This document shows positions 35,252-42,818 of a stretch of DNA of 64,000 nucleotides, in pieces. Where the stretch lies: the NCBI GenBank assembly GCA_035574295.1, contig DATLYX010000071.1, positions 1 to 64,000 of the forward strand, read 5' to 3'. Source of the stretch: PNAI01 sp035574295. GTDB lineage: Bacteria > Pseudomonadota > Alphaproteobacteria > Rhizobiales > Xanthobacteraceae. Position numbers and translations under genes: made by a program. The notes below the pieces were generated by a model. That model saw nothing but the letters and a program-made list of their open reading frames with translations, did no database searches and was not told the origin of the DNA. The first letter of the stretch is position 1. The number at the start of each line of letters is the position of its first letter.

Positions 35252-36253
35252 ATGGACCGCCGCCGATTTTGTCTCACCGCAAGCGCCGCCGCCGGCGCAT
35301 TCGCCGCCCCTGCCCTGCTTCGCGGCGCCGCCCGCGCGAGCGAAGGCGCATTCCGTGTGCGCTATTTCCCCGTTGCCGCCGGAATGCGTTCGCGCGACGT
35401 CACCGCCGCCCCGGACGGCGCGATCTGGTTCTGCGGACAGCAAAACGGCATGATGGGCCGTCTCGATCCGCGCGACGGCTCCTACAAGCTGGTGAGCCTT
35501 GGCAGCGGCGCTGCGCCGCACGGTGTGGTGCTCGGGCCCGACAACGCGCTGTGGATCACCGAAGGCGGCCAGAACGCCATCGCCCGCCTCGACCTGAAGG
35601 ATCACACGGTCCGGTTGTTCAAGCTTCCCGCCTCCCAAGGATACGCCAATCTCAACACCGGCGTATTCGACAAGCGCGGCATCTACTGGTTCACCGGCCA
35701 GACCGGAATCTACGGCCGCCTCGATCCCAAGACCGGGGACATGGCCGTTTTCGAGGCGCCGCGCGGCCGCGGACCCTATGGCATCACCTGCACGCCGGCC
35801 GGAGATGTCTGGTACGCTTCGCTCGCCGGCAACTTCATCGGCAAGATCGACCTTGCCACCGGCAGGACCATGATCGTCGAACCGCCGACCAAGAACCAGG
35901 GCGCCCGCCGCGTGTGGTCGGACTCCAAGGGCAGGCTCTGGGTCAGCGAGTGGAACAGCGGCAACGTCTCCATGCACGATCCCGCGAACGGATCGTGGCG
36001 CACCTGGAAGCTGCCCGGCGAGCGGCCGCGCTGCTACTCGGTCTATGTGGACGAGAAGGATATCGTCTGGCTCACCGACTTTGCGGCCAATGCGATCGTG
36101 CGCTTCGACCCGGCGACCGAAAAATTCACCTCGTTTCCGAGCAACATGCCGAACGCCAATGTCCGCCAGATGGACGGTCGCCCGGGCGAAGCCTGGGGCG
36201 GGGAATCCGGCACCAATCGCCTCGTCGTGGTCGAGACCCTTCCACCGGCATGA
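35252..36253 (+). CDS. Tat-exported beta-propeller protein (virginiamycin B lyase-like)
   Basis: This 333-residue protein starts at an ATG with GGAGGGG just upstream. It has a twin-arginine leader (MDRRRF, then an alanine-rich stretch to about residue 32). The mature part consists of repeated beta-propeller blades with GAIWF, ALWITE, GRLWVSE and IVWLTD motifs, as in Vgb/SMP-30-type propellers. I could not place the catalytic His/Glu residues of true virginiamycin lyase, so antibiotic inactivation should not be assumed. It is coupled to a cytochrome c-like gene by an ATGA overlap, which suggests a periplasmic redox or lactonase-type role. Confidence 0.85.
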   Translation: MDRRRFCLTASAAAGAFAAPALLRGAARASEGAFRVRYFPVAAGMRSRDVTAAPDGAIWFCGQQNGMMGRLDPRDGSYKLVSLGSGAAPHGVVLGPDNALWITEGGQNAIARLDLKDHTVRLFKLPASQGYANLNTGVFDKRGIYWFTGQTGIYGRLDPKTGDMAVFEAPRGRGPYGITCTPAGDVWYASLAGNFIGKIDLATGRTMIVEPPTKNQGARRVWSDSKGRLWVSEWNSGNVSMHDPANGSWRTWKLPGERPRCYSVYVDEKDIVWLTDFAANAIVRFDPATEKFTSFPSNMPNANVRQMDGRPGEAWGGESGTNRLVVVETLPPA

Positions 36254-36651
36254 GCGGCGCCGGCGCGCGCAGGTTTCTATTCGGCGCAGGGGCTCTGTGG
36301 GCCACGGCTGTCCTTGATGGCGCGCCCGCATCGGCCGACGACCTCGGACAGCGGCTGTTCGAACCGAGCCGCGCCTGTCACGCGCTCGACCCCGCGTCGC
36401 CGCCCATGGCCGGTCCCAACCTCTTTGGCCTGATCGAACGCGGCGTGGCCGGAGACCCGAACTTCGACTATTCGCCTGTTCTCCGGGCCGCGCGCGCCTC
36501 GGGCCTCGTGTGGAACCGACGGCTGCTCGATCAATTCTTGCGTGATCCTGAGGCGATGTTTCCGGGCATGTGGATGACCTCGCGGCCCATGCCGGACACC
36601 GCCGAACGCCGGGCGCTTGCCGACTTCCTCGCCGACCCGAAATCGCGTTAG
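36250..36651 (+). CDS. Cytochrome c-like protein with altered haem motif (SxxCH)
   Basis: This 133-residue exported protein has an N-terminal leader with RRF and a hydrophobic run ending near residue 30. The mature part looks like a class I cytochrome c: GQRLFEP, then SRACH, PPMAGPNL, FDYSPVL, and the PGMWM segment that would supply the methionine ligand. The usual CxxCH is SxxCH: codon 36367-36369 is AGC where TGC is expected. Haem may be held by one thioether bond, not bound, or a sequencing error may be present. It overlaps the propeller gene by four bases. Confidence 0.8.
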   Translation: MSGAGARRFLFGAGALWATAVLDGAPASADDLGQRLFEPSRACHALDPASPPMAGPNLFGLIERGVAGDPNFDYSPVLRAARASGLVWNRRLLDQFLRDPEAMFPGMWMTSRPMPDTAERRALADFLADPKSR

Positions 36652-36660
36652 AGAGGCGGC

Positions 36661-37122
36661 ATGCGCACCCCAAAGCCAAAAGTCCGGCTGCTCGGCCGCC
36701 CGAGCCCTATCCCCGCATCGCCGGATAAGGCGGTGCTGGACCGCGTTCCCAATCCCCACCGCGACACCGACTACCTCGCCCGTTTCACCGCGCCCGAATT
36801 CACCACCCTGTGCCCGATCACGGGCCAGCCCGATTTCGCGCATCTTGTGATCGACTACGTGCCCGGCCGCTGGCTGCTGGAGTCGAAGTCGCTCAAACTG
36901 TACCTTGGCAGCTTCCGCAACGTCGGAGGCTTTCACGAGGACTGCACGGTGGCCATCGGCAAGCGGATCTATGGCTTGCTGAAACCCAAATGGCTGCGCA
37001 TCGGAGGCTACTGGTATCCCCGCGGCGGCATCCCCATTGATGTGTTTTGGCAAGCCGGCCGCCTGCCGCGCGGCGTCTGGGTGCCGGAGCAGGGTGTCGC
37101 TCCCTACCGCGGCCGGGGTTAG
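36661..37122 (+). CDS. queF: 7-cyano-7-deazaguanine reductase QueF
   Basis: QueF reduces preQ0 to preQ1 with NADPH in queuosine synthesis. The 153-residue unimodular protein has the catalytic Cys51 (TLCPITGQPDF) with Asp58, the substrate-binding ESKSLK at 74-79, and His92-Glu93. Length and motif order match the short YkvM type. GAGG precedes the ATG. No other queuosine genes lie nearby; it follows the cytochrome gene by nine bases, perhaps by chance of insertion. Confidence 0.94.
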   Translation: MRTPKPKVRLLGRPSPIPASPDKAVLDRVPNPHRDTDYLARFTAPEFTTLCPITGQPDFAHLVIDYVPGRWLLESKSLKLYLGSFRNVGGFHEDCTVAIGKRIYGLLKPKWLRIGGYWYPRGGIPIDVFWQAGRLPRGVWVPEQGVAPYRGRG

Positions 37123-37158
37123 CGCATATCTCGTGGGAGCCGGTATTCCGCAACGGAC

Positions 37159-38253
37159 CTACGCCACTGGATTGCGAGGTCGGCGGCCGGCCGGCAGCAA
37201 TCGCGCGCACATTGCGCCCACACCCAGCAATACCAGCACCCCTGCAAACAGCGTTGCGTCCGGATAGCCGTGGCTGAAGCCGACCCCGTACACGATCGGC
37301 CCCACGGCCTGCCCGAGATAGAAGCTCGACGAATGCAGGGATGCCGCTGCGCCGCGCGCAGTATGCGAAAGATCGGTGACATGGAGCTGGATGCAGCCGT
37401 GCAATAGATAGAACCCCAGCCCGAACCCGAGAAAGATCGCCACCTGCGCCTGCCAGGGAAAATGCATCGCAATGAGCGCCAGCGCCGCGGCTGCGATGCT
37501 GCCGCCCCCCAGCATCAGGTAGCGTTCTGCCACGCGGCCGATCACGTAGGGCACTGTGAGCGAATAGACCACGCCGCCGATGGCAAAGCAGGCGATGAGC
37601 AGGCCGGCGATCGACGCTCGCGTCTCGCCGATGCCGAGCAAAAGCAGCCCCACGAACGGAAACAGCCCGTGAATGAACACCGCCTCGAGAAACACCGCCG
37701 AGAAGCACACCTTGGCCCGCGGGTCGGCGAAGATGCTGCGGAAGTTGGCGACCACCGCAGCGAGGTTGAATCGCTGCGGGGGCGGCATTTCGCGGCGCCG
37801 CATGGCCAGGAAAGCGACGACCGCTGCCCCGAGCGCGAACAGCCCGAGGACCAAAAACACCCCGCGCCAACCGAACATATCGCCGATCACGCCGGCGATC
37901 GAGGCGCCGAGCACATTGGCCGTGAGCGCCACCCCGAGCAACCGCGCGATTGCCACCTGCCGCTTCTCGATCGGCACGAGATCGCCAATCAGCGCCATGG
38001 CGACCGGGAACACACCGCCGGCCACGAGCCCCGCCACGACGCGCATGGCCACCAGCAATGTAAAACTGTCGGCGAAGGCGCACACCAGTGACGAAATCGC
38101 CACCACGAACGCGCAGGCGTTCATGACCCGGGTCTTGCCTAAAAAATCGCCGCTCACGCCGAGCACCGGCTGCACCAAAGCATAGGGAAATGTGAAGGCG
38201 GTGGAGAGCAGCGCCGCCGTCTGCATCCCGATCGCCAGATCGAGGGCAATCAT
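37159..38253 (-). CDS. MFS transporter, N-terminus uncertain
   Basis: This 364-residue protein has about eleven membrane helices and the MFS loop motif GDFLGKTRVMN after the second of these. The substrate is unknown. The ATG at 38253 has no ribosome site, and the same frame continues upstream encoding a further hydrophobic helix (LLKIVGLVVFAQTLFTRAVDPVIP) before a stop at 38503-38505, but without an ATG, GTG or TTG. The real start may be a rare codon, or a frameshift may lie near 38330-38350. It converges on queF. Confidence 0.8.
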   Translation of the reverse strand: MIALDLAIGMQTAALLSTAFTFPYALVQPVLGVSGDFLGKTRVMNACAFVVAISSLVCAFADSFTLLVAMRVVAGLVAGGVFPVAMALIGDLVPIEKRQVAIARLLGVALTANVLGASIAGVIGDMFGWRGVFLVLGLFALGAAVVAFLAMRRREMPPPQRFNLAAVVANFRSIFADPRAKVCFSAVFLEAVFIHGLFPFVGLLLLGIGETRASIAGLLIACFAIGGVVYSLTVPYVIGRVAERYLMLGGGSIAAAALALIAMHFPWQAQVAIFLGFGLGFYLLHGCIQLHVTDLSHTARGAAASLHSSSFYLGQAVGPIVYGVGFSHGYPDATLFAGVLVLLGVGAMCARLLPAGRRPRNPVA

Positions 38254-38570
38254 GGGAATGACGGGATCGACCGCGCGCGTGAACAGCGTCTGCGCGAAAA
38301 CAACGAGGCCGACGATTTTCAGAAGGTGCGGGATGACAAGCTCACGGGTTTCCGAGGCGCAACATAACAGCAGCCTGCGTCGGTCGCTTTGCTTTGCCGG
38401 AATGTGAGGATTGAAACATTGGAAAACGGCGTGAGCCGAACCGGAGTGGTTCGGACAGAAATTGTCCGGGCCGAGGGTTTGCTTTAAGTGCCGAAAGCCC
38501 CGCTACTGCCCGGTACGAACCTGCCGGTCGCCGCCCCAGCCCACAAGCATTGGCAACACCCGGCTGCAGC
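38254..38570. other. Region between the MFS gene and kdsA
   Basis: About 317 bases. The first 80 or so probably still code for the N-terminal helix of the MFS transporter. The rest has no recognisable gene. It includes the hairpin at 38436-38454 and the promoter of the MFS gene, which I could not resolve. Confidence 0.45.
38436..38454 (-). terminator. Hairpin downstream of kdsA, possible terminator
   Basis: CCGAACC and GGTTCGG form a perfect seven-base stem around a five-base loop, 116 bases after the kdsA stop. On the minus strand it is followed at a distance by TTTT. It may end the kdsA transcript; the T run is weak and late. Confidence 0.4.
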
Positions 38571-39419
38571 TTAATCCTTTATTTTCGCGATCCGGTCGAA
38601 CTCCTGCAATATGCGAACAAGTCTCTCCATATCTTTGAGCGCAATCATGTTTGGTCCGTCGGACGGCGCCTTGTCCGGGTCCTGATGCGTCTCGATGAAC
38701 ACCCCCGCAACCCCGACCGCCACCGCGGCCCGCGCCAGCACCGGCACGAACTCTCGCTCACCGCCTGAGGAAGTGCCTTTGCCCCCCGGTTGTTGCACCG
38801 AATGCGTGGCGTCGAAGATCACCGGCGCGCCGGTCTCGCGCGCGAGGATCGGCAGCGCCCGCATGTCCGACACCAGCGTGTTGTAACCGAACGAGGCGCC
38901 GCGCTCGGTCACGAGCACGTTGCGATTCCCAGCGCCGGTAATTTTTGCCACCACGTGCTTCATGTCCCATGGCGCGAGAAACTGCCCCTTCTTGACGTTG
39001 ATGGGGCGCCCTGTCTTGGCCGCGGCCACCAACAGATCGGTCTGCCGGCAAAGGAAGGCTGGGATTTGCAGTACATCGACCGCTTCGGCCACCGGAGCGC
39101 ATTGCGCGGGCTCATGCACGTCGGTGAGCACAGGCACTTTCAGGCGCTGGCGAATCTCCGCAAAAATCTCCAGCGATTGATTGAGCCCGAGCCCGCGCGC
39201 GCTCTTGGCACTGGTGCGATTGGCCTTGTCGAAGGAGGTTTTGTAAACGAAAGGGATCTTGCGCCGCGCCGCGATCTCCTTCAGCGCGCTCGCCATCTCC
39301 AACGCATGCGCCCGGCTCTCCAGCGCGCACGGCCCCGCGATCAACGCAAGCGGCAGCCGATTGCCGAATCGCGCCTTGCCGATGGCGACGACAGAGTTGG
39401 TGTCCGGCTCGGCTTTCAT
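38571..39419 (-). CDS. kdsA: 3-deoxy-8-phosphooctulonate synthase
   Basis: KdsA condenses phosphoenolpyruvate with arabinose 5-phosphate to make Kdo 8-phosphate for the lipopolysaccharide inner core. The 282-residue TIM-barrel protein has LIAGPCALES, the KTSFDKANRTS segment, VLTDVHEP and a C-terminal FIETHQDPDKAPSDGPN. GAGGAA stands just before the ATG. It lies downstream of pyrG, as in many proteobacteria. Its presence indicates the cell makes Kdo, relevant to the incomplete lipid A cluster at the right of the window. Confidence 0.96.
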   Translation of the reverse strand: MKAEPDTNSVVAIGKARFGNRLPLALIAGPCALESRAHALEMASALKEIAARRKIPFVYKTSFDKANRTSAKSARGLGLNQSLEIFAEIRQRLKVPVLTDVHEPAQCAPVAEAVDVLQIPAFLCRQTDLLVAAAKTGRPINVKKGQFLAPWDMKHVVAKITGAGNRNVLVTERGASFGYNTLVSDMRALPILARETGAPVIFDATHSVQQPGGKGTSSGGEREFVPVLARAAVAVGVAGVFIETHQDPDKAPSDGPNMIALKDMERLVRILQEFDRIAKIKD

Positions 39420-39616
39420 TCAAATTCCTCGGCCCCGACCATGCGACCGGCAACCCGACAGGTCAACCGGATCGCGCCCCGCCGCACGCCGGACGCGACA
39501 TCGCCGCCCTCTGCCGAAAATAGCACGCTGGCTGAGCCGCTGCTGCCGAGTTTGCGACAACCCCATGGCCGCATAATCGGGGGTGCTGGGCCGCAGAGCA
39601 ATCAATTGATCAAACG

Positions 39617-41245
39617 CTACACCAGCCGGCTCTGCTCCAGCGCCGCCCCGATGAAGGAGGCAAACAGCGGATGCGGTTCGAACGGCCGCGATTTCAGCTC
39701 GGGGTGGAACTGCACGCCGATGAACCACGGATGATCCTCGTATTCGATGATTTCCGGCAGAATGCCGTCCGGCGACATGCCCGAAAAACGCATGCCGCGC
39801 TGCTCCAGGCGTCCCTTGTAGGCCGTGTTGACCTCGTAGCGATGGCGGTGCCGCTCCGAGATTTCCGTTGTCCCATAAATCGCAGCGACTCGGCTCCCCC
39901 GCGCCAGCACCGCCGGGTAGGCGCCGAGCCGCATGGTCCCGCCGAGGTCGCCGCCCTGTGCGCGCCGTTGCAGCTCGTTGCCCTTGAGCCATTCGGTCAT
40001 CAGCCCGACCACCGGCTCCGGCGTCGGGGCAAATTCCGTCGAGTTCGCCTCGGCAATGCCGCACAGATTGCGCGCTGCCTCGATCACCGCCATCTGCATG
40101 CCGAAGCAGATTCCGAAATACGGCACTTGCCGCTCGCGCGCGAACTGTGCCGCACGGATCTTCCCCTCTGCCCCGCGCTGCCCGAAACCGCCCGGCACCA
40201 GAATTCCGTTCACGTGCTGCAGGAACGGCGCCGGGTCCTCCTTCTCGAACACCTCGGACTCGATCCAGTCCAGGTTGACCTTCACCTTGTTGGCAATGCC
40301 GCCGTGCGAGAGCGCCTCAATCAGCGATTTGTAGGCGTCTTTCAGGCCGGTGTACTTGCCGACCACGGCGATGGTCACCTCGCCTTCCGGATTGCGAATC
40401 CGTTCGTTGATCAGCTTCCAGCGCGACAGATCGGGCGGCCCCTTGGGCTCGATGCCGAACGCCAAGAGCACTTCGGTGTCGAGGCCCGCCTCGTGATAGG
40501 CCTCCGGCACGGCATAGATGTTGTCCACGTCGCGCGCCTCGATCACGGCGCTCTCCCGCACATTGCAGAACAGCGCGAGCTTGCGACGTTCCTCCTTCGG
40601 GATGGGCCGGTCCGTGCGGCACAGCAGTACATCCGGCTGGATGCCGATGGCGCGCAGTTCGCGCACCGAGTGCTGGGTCGGCTTGGTCTTCAATTCCCCC
40701 GAACTGGGGATGAACGGCAACAGCGTGACGTGGATGTAGACTGCATGGTTCCGCGGCAGGTCATTGCCCAATTGCCGGATCGCCTCAAGGAACGGCAGGC
40801 CCTCGATATCACCCACCGTGCCCCCGATCTCGCACAGCACAAAATCGAATCCGTCGTTGCCATCGCGGATGAAATCTTTGATCGCGTTGGTGACGTGCGG
40901 GATCACCTGGATGGTGGCGCCGAGGTAGTCGCCGCGCCGCTCCTTGGCGAGGATCTCCTGATAGATGCGGCCGGTGGTGATGTTGTCGTGCCGCGTCGCC
41001 GGACGGCCGGTGAACCGCTCGTAATGGCCGAGATCCAGATCGGTCTCCGCGCCGTCGTCGGTCACGAAAACTTCCCCGTGCTGGTAGGGCGACATGGTCC
41101 CCGGATCGACGTTCAGGTAGGGGTCGAGCTTGCGCAGCCTCACCGTGTATCCGCGCGCCTGCAGGAGCGCTCCGAGTGCCGCTGATGCGAGACCCTTGCC
41201 GAGGGAGGAGACCACGCCGCCGGTGATGAAGATGTACCGCGCCAT
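39617..41245 (-). CDS. pyrG: CTP synthase
   Basis: PyrG makes CTP from UTP using glutamine ammonia. The 542-residue protein has the synthetase domain with ITGGVVSSLGKG at its N-terminus and a C-terminal glutamine amidotransferase domain with nucleophile Cys380 (FGICFGMQ) and an HPE triad near the end. The ATG at 41245 with GAGG upstream is preferred to a TTG three codons earlier. Confidence 0.98.
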   Translation of the reverse strand: MARYIFITGGVVSSLGKGLASAALGALLQARGYTVRLRKLDPYLNVDPGTMSPYQHGEVFVTDDGAETDLDLGHYERFTGRPATRHDNITTGRIYQEILAKERRGDYLGATIQVIPHVTNAIKDFIRDGNDGFDFVLCEIGGTVGDIEGLPFLEAIRQLGNDLPRNHAVYIHVTLLPFIPSSGELKTKPTQHSVRELRAIGIQPDVLLCRTDRPIPKEERRKLALFCNVRESAVIEARDVDNIYAVPEAYHEAGLDTEVLLAFGIEPKGPPDLSRWKLINERIRNPEGEVTIAVVGKYTGLKDAYKSLIEALSHGGIANKVKVNLDWIESEVFEKEDPAPFLQHVNGILVPGGFGQRGAEGKIRAAQFARERQVPYFGICFGMQMAVIEAARNLCGIAEANSTEFAPTPEPVVGLMTEWLKGNELQRRAQGGDLGGTMRLGAYPAVLARGSRVAAIYGTTEISERHRHRYEVNTAYKGRLEQRGMRFSGMSPDGILPEIIEYEDHPWFIGVQFHPELKSRPFEPHPLFASFIGAALEQSRLV

Positions 41246-41250
41246 GGGCC

Positions 41251-41421
41251 TCAACCTTTACTCCCGGCCCTTTGATTCGCCGAGCCGGCTGCCTTGTCCA
41301 CGCTATGCGTTGACGGAATAGCGTCGAGGAGCGATTTGGAATCAGTAGACTGAAGCAATTCTCTCATGTGCATTGAGAACATCTTCAACCGGTTTCTTAA
41401 TTCACCATTCGAGAAACGCAT
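41251..41421 (-). CDS. Possible 56-residue protein upstream of pyrG
   Basis: Between the secG terminator and pyrG an ATG at 41421 opens a 56-residue frame beginning MRFSNGELRNRLKMFSMHMREL, helical at the start and polar at the end. Its stop lies five bases before the pyrG start. The DNA is less GC-rich than the genes around it and no ribosome site is convincing. It may be a small protein, a leader of pyrG, or chance. Confidence 0.3.
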   Translation of the reverse strand: MRFSNGELRNRLKMFSMHMRELLQSTDSKSLLDAIPSTHSVDKAAGSANQRAGSKG

Positions 41422-41438
41422 ATCGCCTGTAAAGCGAA

Positions 41439-41458
41439 GGGGCCGGTTTCCCGGCCCC
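41439..41458 (-). terminator. Rho-independent-type terminator of secG
   Basis: A perfect eight-base stem GGGGCCGG/CCGGCCCC around a four-base loop lies just after the secG stop. On the minus strand it is followed by TTCGCTTT. This is the clearest terminator hairpin in the window. Confidence 0.75.
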
Positions 41459-41461
41459 GCC

Positions 41462-41818
41462 TCATTGTGACCGTGGCACCTGCGGACCTGCCGGAGCGCC
41501 TCCTGCGGGCTGCTGCGGCGCGCTGGGCTGCGGCGGCGCCGGTGGGCTTGCCGGCACGGTGGGGCCCGGCGGCGGCGCGAGGATGGACGCGGGTTTGCGC
41601 TCGATCCCGGCAAGGATGGAGAGCAGCAGGCTGGTGGCAAAGAACAGCCCCGCAAGGATGGCGGTGGCTCGTGTGAGCACATTTGCGGTTCCCCGGCTCG
41701 ACATGAAGCCTGCGGCCCCGCCCATCCCAAGGCCCCCGCCCTCCGACCGTTGCAGCAGCACGAGGCCGACCATGGCCAAAACGATCATCAAGTGGACGAG
41801 AATGACGACGGTCTGCAT
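41462..41818 (-). CDS. secG: Protein-export membrane protein SecG
   Basis: SecG is the small auxiliary subunit of the SecYEG translocon. The 118-residue protein has two membrane helices (about 3-20 and 50-70) separated by the conserved QRSEGGGLG loop and GFMSSRGTANVLTR, then a long proline/alanine-rich C-terminal tail common in alphaproteobacteria. Hairpins lie on both sides of the gene, suggesting it is transcribed on its own. Confidence 0.94.
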   Translation of the reverse strand: MQTVVILVHLMIVLAMVGLVLLQRSEGGGLGMGGAAGFMSSRGTANVLTRATAILAGLFFATSLLLSILAGIERKPASILAPPPGPTVPASPPAPPQPSAPQQPAGGAPAGPQVPRSQ

Positions 41819-41842
41819 GGGCCGGTTCCAATCAAAACGCCC

Positions 41843-41864
41843 GCCGGGCCCTATTCGGCCCGGC
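41843..41864 (-). terminator. Terminator-like hairpin between tpiA and secG
   Basis: GCCGGGCC and GGCCCGGC form a perfect eight-base stem with a six-base loop. On the minus strand TTTT follows after about five bases. It lies after tpiA and before secG, and probably ends tpiA transcription. Confidence 0.65.
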
Positions 41865-41974
41865 TCACGGTAGTCATATAGGAAGCCGCGGCCGTCTCTA
41901 CACGATCCCCTGCGGCCTGGCTACCCGCCTGCCCGCTCGGCAGACTCGAACGACCCGGGAAGAGCGCCCGCTCC

Positions 41975-42718
41975 TCAACCATACACGCTTGCGATCGCCA
42001 AAAATTCCTCCGCCCTCAGGCTCGCTCCCCCGACCAAAGCTCCGTCCACATCGGCAGCATTCAAAAGCTCCTTGGCATTGGAGGGCTTCACCGAACCGCC
42101 GTAAAGGATGCGTATTGCCGCTGCGGCAACCCCGAACCTCGCCTGCAGCCTGGCACGGACGAAAGCGTGCGCTTCTGTCACGTCCGTTGCGGTCGGCGTA
42201 AGTCCGGTCCCGATGGCCCATACCGGCTCATAGGCGATCACCAGATTGCTGCCGCTCGCCCCATCGGCAAGCGATCCCGCGAGCTGCCGCCCCAGCACAT
42301 CGAGCGTCTGGTTCGCGGCCCGCTCCTGCTGCGTCTCGCCGATGCAAACGATAGCCGTGAGATGCGCGCGCCATGCCGCCAACAGTTTGGCCCGCACTTG
42401 CGCATCCGTCTCCCGGTGGAATGTCCGCCGCTCCGAGTGTCCGACGATCACCGCGGTGGCGCCCGCATCCGCAAGCATCTCGGCGGAAATGTCGCCGGTG
42501 AACGCGCCAGCCGGCTCTGCGTGGCAATCCTGCCCACCGATGGCCACTTTCGACCCCCGCGCCTTTGCCGCAAACGCTGCCACCAGTGTGGCGGGGGGAC
42601 AGACCAGGAGGTCTGCACGGCCAATATGACGAGCACCATCGACGATCTTGGCAAGCTCCGCTATGGAGCTTTGCAGTCCGTTCATCTTCCAGTTGCCGGC
42701 AACCAATGGTCGGCGCAT
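41975..42718 (-). CDS. tpiA: Triosephosphate isomerase
   Basis: TpiA interconverts dihydroxyacetone phosphate and glyceraldehyde 3-phosphate. The 247-residue TIM barrel has Lys11 in GNWKMNG, His94 in VGHSERR and Glu164 in AYEPVWAIGTG, the three catalytic residues. The ATG at 42718 gives the normal N-terminus; an in-frame TTG seven codons earlier is less likely. It is divergent from ppiD across 100 bases. Confidence 0.97.
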   Translation of the reverse strand: MRRPLVAGNWKMNGLQSSIAELAKIVDGARHIGRADLLVCPPATLVAAFAAKARGSKVAIGGQDCHAEPAGAFTGDISAEMLADAGATAVIVGHSERRTFHRETDAQVRAKLLAAWRAHLTAIVCIGETQQERAANQTLDVLGRQLAGSLADGASGSNLVIAYEPVWAIGTGLTPTATDVTEAHAFVRARLQARFGVAAAAIRILYGGSVKPSNAKELLNAADVDGALVGGASLRAEEFLAIASVYG

Positions 42719-42818
42719 GGCTTCATTCCACCCTGTCAAAATCAGCGGTTAGCAAAGTGTATGCCCCCAGGCCAGGGGCGGTTTGACCATATTCCGGCTC
42801 TCCGCTAGGGGATTGCGT

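Noticed and set aside
33800..36679. 959-residue frame extending enolase upstream
   Set aside because: The extension is the shadow of the propeller and cytochrome genes on the plus strand; enolase is complete from 35083.
39416..39601. 61-residue frame between pyrG and kdsA, overlapping the kdsA start
   Set aside because: No recognisable domain and no ribosome site; the ATGA overlap is probably chance because the GAGGAA there serves kdsA.
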